DNA of 33,657 nucleotides, from positions 1 through 33,657 of the forward strand of contig CAMVHE010000030.1 in the NCBI GenBank assembly GCA_947167215.1, read 5' to 3'. This document shows, one piece after another, positions 24,362 through 31,710 of the stretch. The translations under genes and the position numbers were made by a program. This stretch comes from an uncultured Clostridia bacterium (lineage in GTDB: Bacteria > Bacillota > Clostridia > Christensenellales > Aristaeellaceae). Within the stretch, counting starts at the first letter, position 1; every line of letters starts with the position of its first letter. Below the pieces are notes generated by a model that was given only the letters and a program-made list of their open reading frames with translations, had not been told where the DNA came from and did not search any database.

Positions 24362-24489
24362 TTTCACCGCTTTCTTCCCGTTCCACTGCGGGACCGCTCA
24401 GGTCCATGCGACAACCTTCTTCTTTGCCGGAATCCGGAAAATCCGGATAATCGTCCGGTCCTGTTTTGCCCATTCACGCTGAACACTGA

Positions 24490-24518
24490 AGCAAGTCCGT
24501 TTCCGGGCTTGCTTTTTT
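24490..24518 (+). terminator. Rho-independent terminator after the barrel-like protein gene
   Basis: AGCAAGTCCG (24490-24499) pairs with CGGGCTTGCT (24504-24513, one G-U pair) and ends in six T (24513-24518). It lies about 130 bases after the stop; the bases between hold only scattered CCGG repeats. Confidence 0.85.
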
Positions 24519-24561
24519 CATCCTTACCCGGACCGCTCCACTCTTGTTCTGCTTTTTACGC

Positions 24562-24590
24562 TTGACACGGTCTCTTCCTTCCTCTATACT
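24562..24590 (+). promoter_or_regulatory. Sigma-A promoter of the flavin reductase gene
   Basis: A perfect TTGACA at 24562-24567, 17 bases and TATACT at 24585-24590, directly followed by a perfect inverted repeat. Confidence 0.9.
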
Positions 24591-24613
24591 TTACAGTACC
24601 CTGAGTACTGTAA
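24591..24613. promoter_or_regulatory. Perfect 23-bp inverted repeat, likely repressor operator
   Basis: Two 9-base arms, TTACAGTAC (24591-24599) and GTACTGTAA (24605-24613), flank CCTGA. The repeat starts at the base after the -10 and covers the expected transcription start, a classic place for a repressor. The form suits a dimeric TetR- or MarR-type protein. A hairpin at the 5' mRNA end is the other reading. Confidence 0.75.
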
Positions 24614-24660
24614 TTGTACTCTATGTGCTCATTGCAATTAAAGATAGGAGGAAAAAGAAC

Positions 24661-26379
24661 ATGAAACGCATTGCTACCCTGTTCACGCTTCTGCTGGTCC
24701 TGCTCAATGCAGTCTCTGCGCTGGCCGATTTCACTCCCGGCGAATACACTGCCACTGCAGACGGCAACAATGGTCCTGTCGAAGTCAAGGTAACCTTTGA
24801 TGCCACAGCAATCACCGCAATCGAAATCGTATCCCATCAGGAGACCGCCGGTCTCTGTGATCCTGCCATCGAACGGATCCCCGCTGCCATTGTAGAGGGA
24901 CAGACGCTGGCCGTTGATGTCATTTCCGGAGCTTCCTTCACCAGCCGTGCCATTCTGGCCGCTGTGGAGGACTGTGTTGTCCAGGCCGGCGGTGATCCTG
25001 CCAGCATGATGACCGCCGGGGAAGCCGCCGAAAAACAGGCCGATGAGGCCCTTTCCTACGATGTCGTCGTGGTCGGCGGCGGTGCCGCCGGCATCGGCGC
25101 CGCCTTCAATGCCAAGGAAGCCGGCGCATCCGTCATTCTCTTTGAAAAACTCAGCCATATGGGCGGCAACACCCTGATTTCCGGCGGTCTGCTCTATGCT
25201 ACCGGAACCCCCTTCCAGGCAGAAGCCGGCGTCACCGACAGCGTGGATGACCTGGTCGCCTACTGGCAGTCCCGGGCAGAAGGCCATGCCAACGAAGATC
25301 TCCTTCGCCTGGTCGCTGAAAAGTCCGCTGACACCACTGCCTGGCTCATGGAAAACGGCGTCCAGCTGGCCGGCCCTGCCACCGCAGGCACCAGCGATGT
25401 GCCGCGCATGATGACCACCGGCCAGGGTGGAAGCGGCTTCGTTCTCCCCATGGTGGAAGCCATTTCGAAACTCGGCGTGGAAATCCGTCTGGAAACCCCG
25501 GTTACTGCGCTGCTCACCGATGAGTCCGGCACGGTCACCGGCGTGGAAGCCGTAGCTGCAGACGGCCATAAGGTCACCGTCTCCGCCAAGAGCGTCGTTC
25601 TGGCGACGGGCGGCTATGATGCCGATCAGGAAATGATGCGCAAATACTCTCCCAGCTATGCCGATGAGTACTGCTATGCCAGCCCCGGAAACACCGGTGA
25701 CGGCATCCGCTTTGCAATGGAGCTCGGCGCAGACACGGTCTTCCACGATGGCATTATCGGCCTGCGGGGCATCCGTCCCACCAGCTTCGGCGATCCGGAA
25801 AACGGATATGCCTGGCTGACCACCCTCTTTGTGGATCAGACCGGTGCACGCCGCTTCAATGAGAGCCTTGATTATCCCATCATGCATTCCAAGATCGTGG
25901 AAAGCGGGTCCCACCATTTCTTCATCATCTGTGACAGCACGATGGCTTCCGATGAAGTTCTCGCCACCCTCCTCTCGGAAGGATATGCCTTCCGTGCAGA
26001 TACGCTGGAAGAACTGGCTGCCGTTACCTATATGGATACGGAGACTTTCCTGGCTACCGTTGCACGGTACAATGAGCTGAAAGGCCAGGAAGATGCGGAC
26101 TTCGGCAAGGCTGCCGCTCTGATGAACGGCATCGGCGACGGTCCCTATTATGCCATCCGTCTCGTGCCGGCAACCATCGGCACCCTGGGCGGCATCAAAA
26201 TTGACCTGGACGCCCATGTCCTTAAGGCTGACGGATCCGCCATCCCCAACCTCTATGCTGCCGGTGCCTGCGCCAACGGTGAATTCTTCTATCGGGAGTA
26301 TCCGGCCTCCGGCACTTCCATCATGATGTGCTTTACCACGGGCCGCATTGCAGGAACCAATGCTGCTGCCGGCAAATAA
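24661..26379 (+). CDS. Secreted flavinylated fumarate/urocanate reductase-like flavoprotein
   Basis: This is likely an extracytoplasmic reductase that passes electrons from a covalent FMN to FAD and then to a small organic acceptor, as in the fumarate, urocanate and acrylate reductases of gut anaerobes. The 572-residue protein has a Sec signal (about 1-22, ALA before Asp, no lipobox), an FMN-binding domain (about 23-115) with the ApbE-type flavinylation motif SGAS at 89-92 (Ser92 the probable attachment site), and a FAD_binding_2 domain from about 133: VVVVGGGAAGIGAA, MGGNTLISGG, ATGGY at 315-319, NTGDGI, and GARRFNES at 396-403 where the family has an active-site Arg. The C-terminal YPASGTSIMMCFTTGRIAG closes the FAD site. 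The ATG at 24661 follows AGGAGG. It is a single-gene unit; the acceptor, ApbE and the electron donor are not in the window. Confidence 0.9.
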   Translation: MKRIATLFTLLLVLLNAVSALADFTPGEYTATADGNNGPVEVKVTFDATAITAIEIVSHQETAGLCDPAIERIPAAIVEGQTLAVDVISGASFTSRAILAAVEDCVVQAGGDPASMMTAGEAAEKQADEALSYDVVVVGGGAAGIGAAFNAKEAGASVILFEKLSHMGGNTLISGGLLYATGTPFQAEAGVTDSVDDLVAYWQSRAEGHANEDLLRLVAEKSADTTAWLMENGVQLAGPATAGTSDVPRMMTTGQGGSGFVLPMVEAISKLGVEIRLETPVTALLTDESGTVTGVEAVAADGHKVTVSAKSVVLATGGYDADQEMMRKYSPSYADEYCYASPGNTGDGIRFAMELGADTVFHDGIIGLRGIRPTSFGDPENGYAWLTTLFVDQTGARRFNESLDYPIMHSKIVESGSHHFFIICDSTMASDEVLATLLSEGYAFRADTLEELAAVTYMDTETFLATVARYNELKGQEDADFGKAAALMNGIGDGPYYAIRLVPATIGTLGGIKIDLDAHVLKADGSAIPNLYAAGACANGEFFYREYPASGTSIMMCFTTGRIAGTNAAAGK

Positions 26380-26407
26380 ACCCTTTTTGTTCCAAGGATA
26401 TGAAAGA

Positions 26408-26434
26408 GGCTATTGCGCACGCAATAGCCCTTTT
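26408..26434 (+). terminator. Terminator of the flavin reductase gene
   Basis: GGCTATTGC (26408-26416) and GCAATAGCC (26421-26429) form a perfect 9-bp stem with a 4-base loop, followed by C and four T. It reaches the last codons of the convergent gene at 26433. Confidence 0.82.
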
Positions 26435-26942
26435 AATATGGGTACATCTTAGGAGGAATCATCTCTCCTGCTTCAATGCTCAGACAGGATGGTATCCGGT
26501 TATGACGCATCACCACGGCCTTCATCTCCACGCTGGCGCCTTCCTTGAGGATCCCGTCCATCTCCAGAATCGCTCCCATGCCGACCAGGCTTCCGTCTTT
26601 CAATATACAGTGAGGGCCGATGACCGCCTGCTGAAAAACAGCAACCCCTTCTTCCATCTGTACCGTCCGGCTCACCGCCGCCGTCGGATGGAGAAGGTTT
26701 GCGACCCTGCAGCCTTTTTCCTTCATGCCCCGCAGTACCGCCAATCGTTTGCGGTTGTCCTGGATGGCCGGGAAGAAAACCGCCTCTTCCTCCTGAAGTG
26801 CTGCTGCCTCCGCTGCGATCTTTTCTGCAGGGTCCCGGAACCCCTTTTCCACGCAGACCACTTCGGCAAACTGTCCCGTCTCCTCCGCAATGTCTTTCAG
26901 CAGTTCCAGGGTGTCTTTATCCCCAAGCAGTATCAGTTTCAT
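26433..26942 (-). CDS. NeuD/PglD-like left-handed beta-helix protein lacking the catalytic His
   Basis: The 169-residue cytoplasmic protein resembles sugar O- or N-acyltransferases of the NeuD/PglD type: a small N-terminal alpha/beta domain (about 1-82) and a hexapeptide-repeat helix (about 85-155) beginning at HPTAAVS. Two things are off. The N-terminal nucleotide-sugar loop, usually GxGGHG-like, is here LLGDKDTLE. The family motif NTGAxxEHDC appears as GMGAILEMDG, so the general-base His is Met128. Acyl transfer in the usual way is therefore doubtful; a binding or scaffolding role, or another chemistry, is possible. The ATG at 26942 overlaps the stop of the glycosyltransferase gene (ATGA), so the two are coupled. 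Confidence 0.75.
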   Translation of the reverse strand: MKLILLGDKDTLELLKDIAEETGQFAEVVCVEKGFRDPAEKIAAEAAALQEEEAVFFPAIQDNRKRLAVLRGMKEKGCRVANLLHPTAAVSRTVQMEEGVAVFQQAVIGPHCILKDGSLVGMGAILEMDGILKEGASVEMKAVVMRHNRIPSCLSIEAGEMIPPKMYPY

Positions 26943-27922
26943 CTCCCGTCTCCTCTCATCCTGCGGTAAGCCGCAAAGAACGCCCGCTCCGAGCAGGCAA
27001 GCAGCATTCCCTGTGCCGCCACCATTGCATCTCCGCTTTTTCCGGCATATTCCGCCAGTTCCTTCCGGTTCTCCCGCAAAAACTGCAGTGCCTCTTCCCG
27101 GACCCTGCCGGACAGCTGGTATGCCTCGATATTCTTTCCCACGTTCAGCGCAATCTGTCCGATTCTCTTTTTCAGCTGTTTTCCTGCCTCCCGGTGCGGA
27201 ATGGTTTCCGCCAGTGCGGAAAGGTCCCTGCAGACCCGCAGATAAGACTTGCACCATCTGCTGCTTCGGGCAAAGGACTGCATGATGCTGTCTGCCCGCT
27301 GCCGGTACCAGACCAGCACCACGTCCGTTGCCCGGACCCTTTCGGCATGAAGGAGCGCGGGCGCCTGGAAAAGCTCGTCCTCAAACAGCGTTCCCTCCGT
27401 CATCCGAAGCCCGGTTTTCTCCAGGTATTCCCTTCGGTAGAGACACTGCCACACCATTGGCTCATATTCTCCATTCCGGCATTCGTCCGCAAACAGGTCT
27501 GCACCGGACAGCACTTCCGTCGGGGTCAGCTGCACGCCGGGGCGTGTTTCGCCGGTTTCATCCATCAGGTACAGAAACTGCCCTTTGATCACATCCAGTC
27601 TTTCCTCTTCGGCCCTTCTGCAGAGCGCTTCAATTCCTTCGGGAACGGGGATATCATCGCTGTCCAGGAAGTAGACATACTCTCCCCGGGCTTCCGAAAA
27701 ACCGGTGTTCCTTGCTGCGGACAGTCCGCCATTCTGCGCTCTGGTAATCAGTCTGGCAGAATCGTGCGTCCGGCAGAACTGTTCCACCTTCTGCCGGGTA
27801 TGGTCCTGCCCGCAGTCATCGACAAAGAGAATTTCCCCGTCAGTGATTCGTTCCAGAGCCTCCAGGCAGGGCTCAATGTACTGTTCCACCTGGTAAAACG
27901 GGATGATGATCGATAGCTTCAT
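26939..27922 (-). CDS. Family 2 glycosyltransferase
   Basis: This is a likely cytoplasmic or membrane-edge enzyme that transfers a sugar from a nucleotide sugar to a growing glycan. The 327-residue protein has the GT-A start LSIIIPFYQVEQYIEPCLEAL, the LFVDDCGQDHT strand, NGGLSAARNTG and the metal-binding DSDD at 87-90. The C-terminal third is helical and has no membrane helix. The ATG at 27922 follows GGCAGGA; a longer start at 27943 is weaker. Transcribed towards the NeuD-like gene and divergent from two more glycosyltransferases. No convincing minus-strand promoter was found in the 111 bases between 27922 and 28034. The donor sugar and acceptor are unknown. Confidence 0.9.
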   Translation of the reverse strand: MKLSIIIPFYQVEQYIEPCLEALERITDGEILFVDDCGQDHTRQKVEQFCRTHDSARLITRAQNGGLSAARNTGFSEARGEYVYFLDSDDIPVPEGIEALCRRAEEERLDVIKGQFLYLMDETGETRPGVQLTPTEVLSGADLFADECRNGEYEPMVWQCLYRREYLEKTGLRMTEGTLFEDELFQAPALLHAERVRATDVVLVWYRQRADSIMQSFARSSRWCKSYLRVCRDLSALAETIPHREAGKQLKKRIGQIALNVGKNIEAYQLSGRVREEALQFLRENRKELAEYAGKSGDAMVAAQGMLLACSERAFFAAYRRMRGDGR

Positions 27923-28033
27923 AGCATTTCCTGCCCTTGTCAATCTTTACGGAATATGCGATAATGTGTCAGTGTCGGATTTGTAAGCCGGCACGTTCCA
28001 TTATAGCATATTTAGGCAGGGAGAAAAAGAAAC

Positions 28034-28993
28034 ATGATCAGCGTGATCGTCATCGGACGCAATGAAGCAGAGCGGCTGCCTGCATGCTTTGAAAGCATTC
28101 AGAAAGGCTGTCGTTTCCTGCCCCATGAAATCATCTATGTGGATTCCCACTCCTCCGATGACAGCCTCCTCATCGCGCGTCAGCATGGCTGCCGCTGCTT
28201 TGAGGTTTCCGATCCCCGCCCCACTCCGGGACTCGGAAGGCAGATCGGCACCGATAAGGCCAGAGGAGAATGGCTCCTCTTCCTGGACGGCGACATGACG
28301 CTTCAGCCGGATTTTCTGGTGCACGCCCTGGCCCATGCCAACTCCCTCCCCTGCGACGCCCTGACGGGCATCCGGGAGGATGTATACCTTCATGACGGCA
28401 GGGAAGTCTCCCGGAATCCCAACTATTTTGACTGCCATCATGTGCGTCCTGCTCCGGAATTCGGCGGAGCGCTCTTCATCCGGAGCGATTCCCTGAAGGC
28501 TGCCGGAGGATGGGCCAAAGATGCCATTGCCTGCGAGGAAGCGGAGCTTCATGCGAGGCTGCAGAAAGCCGGCATTGTCGTCTATGAGATTCCTGTCCCG
28601 ATGATCATCAATACGGACGCCGTACGGGATAACCGCTCCATCCTTTCGCTCCTCTTTTCCAGGCGCAGGCTTGGAGAAGGGCAGGCCTTCCGTTGCGCCC
28701 TTGCAGCACATGCCGCCACCGCATACCTTCGCCGGGAACGGATAAAGTTCCTCTTTTATGCACTGGACTGGATTGCTCTCCTTCTGCTGCTGCTTCTGTT
28801 CAGCACCATGGGCATCCCCCTTTTCTTTCTGGCCGAATGCCTTCAGCTGGGCTATTTTCTTTCCACAAAGCATCCCAGGGCCTTCGTTACCCAGAAAATC
28901 TTCTTCTTCGCCTTTCTCCCCGGCTGCCTCTCCTATGAGGAGCGTTCCGGGGATGCCGTCACCGTTTCCGATTCTGTTTATCCGGAGTCTTGA
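28034..28993 (+). CDS. Membrane-anchored family 2 glycosyltransferase
   Basis: The 319-residue protein has an N-terminal GT-A domain: ISVIVIGRNEAERLPACFESI, the IIYVDSHSSDDS strand, RGEWLLFLDGDM with the DxD metal motif Asp85-Asp87, and the later EEAELHARL segment. Two likely membrane helices follow (about residues 236-290) before a short tail. The enzyme probably works on a lipid-linked acceptor at the inner face of the membrane. The ATG at 28034 is preceded by AGGGAGAAAAAG. The stop lies 2 bases before the next glycosyltransferase start, so both are in one operon with a YdcF-like gene. Extra basic residues (RRRLGEGQ) sit before the helices. Confidence 0.9.
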   Translation: MISVIVIGRNEAERLPACFESIQKGCRFLPHEIIYVDSHSSDDSLLIARQHGCRCFEVSDPRPTPGLGRQIGTDKARGEWLLFLDGDMTLQPDFLVHALAHANSLPCDALTGIREDVYLHDGREVSRNPNYFDCHHVRPAPEFGGALFIRSDSLKAAGGWAKDAIACEEAELHARLQKAGIVVYEIPVPMIINTDAVRDNRSILSLLFSRRRLGEGQAFRCALAAHAATAYLRRERIKFLFYALDWIALLLLLLLFSTMGIPLFFLAECLQLGYFLSTKHPRAFVTQKIFFFAFLPGCLSYEERSGDAVTVSDSVYPES

Positions 28994-28995
28994 TC

Positions 28996-30000
28996 ATGTA
29001 TAAGATAACTTTTTTTATCGTTGCCCTCAATGCCGGCAAGACGCTGGGCCCGCTGCTGGAGGACCTGGAGGCACAGACGATGGACCACCGTCTGGTAGAA
29101 GTTCTCCTGATTGACAGCATGTCCAAAGACAATACCCGTTCCATCATGGATGCTTTTGCCGCCCGTTCCAGCTACGACGTACGGGTGCTCGAAAATCCGA
29201 AGCAGTGGCTGGCGCCGGGATGCAATATTGCCCTCCGGGAATACCGCGGAGAGAATATCATGCGTCTGGATGCTCACGGCCGTATCCCGAAGGATTTTCT
29301 GGAGAAAAACCTTGCAGCGCTTGAAAAGGGCGAAGACATTGTCGGAGGTTCCACCCTCAGTCTTGCTCCGGAAAATGCCTGGCAGTCCATGCTGAAAATG
29401 CTGGACGCATCCCGGTTCGGCGGCGGTGCCGCCCCTTTCCGCAATGCCGGCACGGCTCGTTATGTGGACACCATTGCCTATGCGCTGTACCGCCGGAAGG
29501 TCTTCGATACGGTGGGCTATTACGATGAAAGGCTTCGGCGTACGGAAGACAATGACATGCACTACCGCATGCGCAAAGCCGGCTTCCGGTTTGCCTTCTG
29601 CCCGGAAATTGTTTCCTGGCATACGGCGCGTCCCACCTTCCGCGGACTTCTGCGGCAGAAATGGAGCAACGGGCTGTGGATCGGCAAAACGCTTCCGATC
29701 AAGCCCTACTGCTTTGCACTGCGCCACCTGATTCCGGCGTTCTTCGTGCTTGCACTTATTCTCTGCCTCGCTTTCTGTCTGATTTCCCCGCTGCCCCTGA
29801 TCGCGCTCGGCATTGCCTATCTCTCCATGGATCTTTATTTTTCCATTCAGGCTACGCTGCGGGCCGACAGCGGAAAGCTGCTTACTCTCTTCACCGTCCC
29901 TTTCCTTTTTCCCACGCTCCATCTTTCCTATGGAACCGGGACCCTGCTGGGGCTGCTGACCCCCATACGAAAGGATTCTTCCGATGCTCCGATACGTTGA
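28996..30000 (+). CDS. ExoA-like family 2 glycosyltransferase
   Basis: The 334-residue protein resembles ExoA-type glycosyltransferases used in exopolysaccharide repeat assembly. It opens with TFFIVALNAGKTLGPLLEDLEAQ, LLIDSMSKDNT and NPKQWLAPGCNIALREY. The metal motif is MRLDAHGR (Asp92-Ala-His94), the DAH form typical of ExoA-like enzymes, and RRTEDNDMHYRMRKAG carries the expected acidic cluster. About three membrane helices lie between residues 245 and 325. The ATG at 28996 follows CGGAG; a TTG at 28990 overlapping the upstream stop is possible. Its end overlaps the next gene by 17 bases. The glycan made by this cluster is unknown, and no flippase or polymerase gene is in the window. Confidence 0.9.
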   Translation: MYKITFFIVALNAGKTLGPLLEDLEAQTMDHRLVEVLLIDSMSKDNTRSIMDAFAARSSYDVRVLENPKQWLAPGCNIALREYRGENIMRLDAHGRIPKDFLEKNLAALEKGEDIVGGSTLSLAPENAWQSMLKMLDASRFGGGAAPFRNAGTARYVDTIAYALYRRKVFDTVGYYDERLRRTEDNDMHYRMRKAGFRFAFCPEIVSWHTARPTFRGLLRQKWSNGLWIGKTLPIKPYCFALRHLIPAFFVLALILCLAFCLISPLPLIALGIAYLSMDLYFSIQATLRADSGKLLTLFTVPFLFPTLHLSYGTGTLLGLLTPIRKDSSDAPIR

Positions 30001-30601
30001 AGATATCACCCGCTTCATCTTCCTTCAGGACCCGCCGTCCCCGGTGGATATCTTATTCATTCCCGGCAACGGATGCGCCGAGCCTTCGGAATATGCAGCA
30101 TCGCTGTATGCACGGAGGCTGACTCCCCTGCTCCTTCCCTCCGGACGCTACTCCATTCTGAAAGGGAGCTTCAGCGGGCAGGTCTCCGGAAGCCGTACGT
30201 ATGAAGGCAGCTTCCGGACAGAATGGGAATTCATGCGGCAGGTTCTGCTGGACAATGGGGTCCCGGATTCTGCCATTCTCCGGGAAGATCAGGCGGAGTA
30301 TACGTATCAGAACGCCATCTACTCCCGCCAGGTCACCGATGCCCTGGGGATTACGGTAAACCGTGCCATGATTGTCTGCATGCCGGTGCATGCCAGGCGT
30401 GCACGGATGTATTATGAAACCCTCTTCCCCGAAGCGCAACTGATCGTCTGCCCCTGTCCGAACGCTGACATCACCGCCGAAAACTGGACGCAGAGCGAAG
30501 AACGCATTCTCCATGTGCTGGAGGAGCTGGAACGCTGCGGCAGCCAGTTCCACCGGATTCTTCCGGAACAGCTCCTTTCCCCCGGCTCCAAAAAAAAATA
30601 A
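29984..30601 (+). CDS. YdcF/DUF218-like protein
   Basis: The 205-residue protein matches the DUF218 outline (YdcF, SanA, ElyC group): VDILFIPGNGCAEPSEYAASLYARR, then NGVPDSAILREDQAEYTYQNAIYSRQV, VNRAMIVCMPVHARRARMYYETLFPEAQLIVCPC. The family is linked to cell-envelope and polysaccharide metabolism and has a Rossmann-like fold, but its reaction is poorly known. Many relatives have an N-terminal membrane helix; none is visible here, so it is likely cytoplasmic. The ATG at 29984 follows AAAGGA and lies 17 bases inside the upstream glycosyltransferase gene, so translation is coupled. The C-terminus ends in Lys-Lys-Lys coded by an A run just before the terminator. Confidence 0.85.
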   Translation: MLRYVEDITRFIFLQDPPSPVDILFIPGNGCAEPSEYAASLYARRLTPLLLPSGRYSILKGSFSGQVSGSRTYEGSFRTEWEFMRQVLLDNGVPDSAILREDQAEYTYQNAIYSRQVTDALGITVNRAMIVCMPVHARRARMYYETLFPEAQLIVCPCPNADITAENWTQSEERILHVLEELERCGSQFHRILPEQLLSPGSKKK

Positions 30602-30603
30602 AC

Positions 30604-30638
30604 CGGTCGGATTCTCTGGCTCACAGAGAATCCGGCCG
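30604..30638. terminator. Bidirectional terminator between convergent operons
   Basis: A 15-bp stem (30604-30618 with 30624-30638, one G-U pair) with a 5-base loop. On plus it is followed by TTTCTATTT, on minus by TTTATTTTTTTTT, so it can end both the glycosyltransferase operon and the yhfC operon. Confidence 0.85.
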
Positions 30639-30651
30639 TTTCTATTTGGAT

Positions 30652-31437
30652 TTACGCTTCCATTTCTTCTTTTCGGTAACAGGTTCTGGCGGTCAGGACA
30701 ATGATTCCCGCAAATACCATCACCAGGAGCTCTACCAGATAGATGGAGACGCCCATCCTCATGGCATATACAGTGATACCGTCCAGGCCGGCATGAAGCA
30801 GCATCGCCAGGAACAGGAGGGAAACCCGTTTCTTCTTTACGGAAAGGAAAACCAGAACGGAAAACCCGAGGTGAGAAGCAATGGCCATCAGCCGCTCAAG
30901 GCCTCCCACCAGGAACTCCGGCGGCTGCGTGGCAATCAGTGTATCGATCTGCCTCTGAACCTCCGCCAGTTCTCCCCCGGCCAGCGTTCCTGTCAGGGCA
31001 GCGATGTTTCCGCTGTTGATCAGGCCGGACAGGATCAGATTGCCGATGACGGTCACACCGACAACGAGAATGGATTCAATCCCTCCATGTCCGGCACCAT
31101 ACATCAGTGCGTTGTTTACATCCCCCAGGTCTTTTCGCAGCACGGTCCGAAATGCCAGGTAACGGCCGGTTTCTTCAAAAAGTGCTGCCATCAGGCCGCC
31201 GTAAACCGCATACATCCACGGACTTGCCTGAATCGTGGCGCCAGCTGCAGAAAAAAGCACCAGGCGGTGCACCATGGCTTCCAGCACCAGTGCAAAGAGG
31301 AACATGACGGCCATTCCTACGAAGAAGGGCAGTCTGCGCGCGCCGCGCCTGCGAAACAGAATATAGAGGAAGATGGGTGTACCTACAGCCAGCAGAAGTT
31401 CAAGGACCATCATCCCAATCGCGTAAGTGGATACCAT
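30652..31437 (-). CDS. YhfC family intramembrane metalloprotease-like protein
   Basis: The 261-residue protein is a likely intramembrane protease of the YhfC family. About seven membrane helices are visible. The expected motif is present: Glu88-Glu89-x-x-Arg92 in FEETGRYLAF, His117 in GAGHGGIES, and a late His near 220 in AMLLHAGLDG, matching the EExxR/H pattern of Abi/CPBP-like intramembrane enzymes. The substrate is unknown. The ATG at 31437 follows AAAGGAG with a spacing of about 10. It is the third gene of the SPFH - ribbon-helix-helix - yhfC operon; SPFH proteins elsewhere often regulate membrane proteases (HflKC with FtsH, NfeD-linked stomatins), so a working pair is plausible here. Confidence 0.88.
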   Translation of the reverse strand: MVSTYAIGMMVLELLLAVGTPIFLYILFRRRGARRLPFFVGMAVMFLFALVLEAMVHRLVLFSAAGATIQASPWMYAVYGGLMAALFEETGRYLAFRTVLRKDLGDVNNALMYGAGHGGIESILVVGVTVIGNLILSGLINSGNIAALTGTLAGGELAEVQRQIDTLIATQPPEFLVGGLERLMAIASHLGFSVLVFLSVKKKRVSLLFLAMLLHAGLDGITVYAMRMGVSIYLVELLVMVFAGIIVLTARTCYRKEEMEA

Positions 31438-31453
31438 AATCCGTTTTCTCCTT

Positions 31454-31654
31454 TCAGGAAATATCCAGTTCTATCGGTTTATCCAGCTCTTCTGAAACAT
31501 ATTTCCCGTTTTTCTTCCGTTGCTTCACGCATTCCGTCAGCAAATACTCAATCTGTCCGTTCACGGATCTGAAATCATCCTCTGCCCACGCAGCGATGGC
31601 ATCGTACAGTTTTGCACTCAGACGAAGGGGTATCTGTTTCTTGCTGTCTGCCAT
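31454..31654 (-). CDS. Arc-like ribbon-helix-helix DNA-binding protein
   Basis: The 66-residue protein starts with MADSKKQIPLRLSAKLYDAI, a beta strand then helix of the ribbon-helix-helix fold, followed by AEDDFRSVNGQIEYLLTECV, the second helix that contains the dimer core; the tail (RKKNGKYVSEELDKP) is charged. It probably binds DNA as a dimer through the strand pair. The ATG at 31654 follows GGGAGG. It sits between the SPFH gene (56 bases upstream) and yhfC (16 bases downstream). The promoter of this operon has two tandem palindromes spaced one helical turn apart, which is how ribbon-helix-helix dimers commonly bind, so autorepression is likely. No partner toxin gene is visible, so I do not call it an antitoxin. 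Confidence 0.88.
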   Translation of the reverse strand: MADSKKQIPLRLSAKLYDAIAAWAEDDFRSVNGQIEYLLTECVKQRKKNGKYVSEELDKPIELDIS

Positions 31655-31710
31655 CTCTCCACCTCCCGTCTGAGCCCTTTCCGATGCCCTGAAATCTGTT
31701 CGAAACCATT

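Noticed and set aside
22550-24367. Open frame of 605 codons on the minus strand, antisense to the barrel-like protein
   Set aside because: No ribosome site, low-complexity Gly/Val/His-rich product, and the plus-strand gene has a good promoter and ribosome site.
24591-24613. Transcription terminator
   Set aside because: The repeat lies directly after a -10 element and is not followed by a T run; an operator fits better.
24556-26217. Open frame of 553 codons on the minus strand, antisense to the flavin reductase
   Set aside because: The plus strand encodes unmistakable FMN- and FAD-binding domains; the antisense product is Gly/His-rich without motifs.
31454-31654. Toxin-antitoxin pair
   Set aside because: The ribbon-helix-helix protein has no small toxin-like partner; its neighbours are a 333-residue SPFH protein and a 261-residue membrane protease-like protein.
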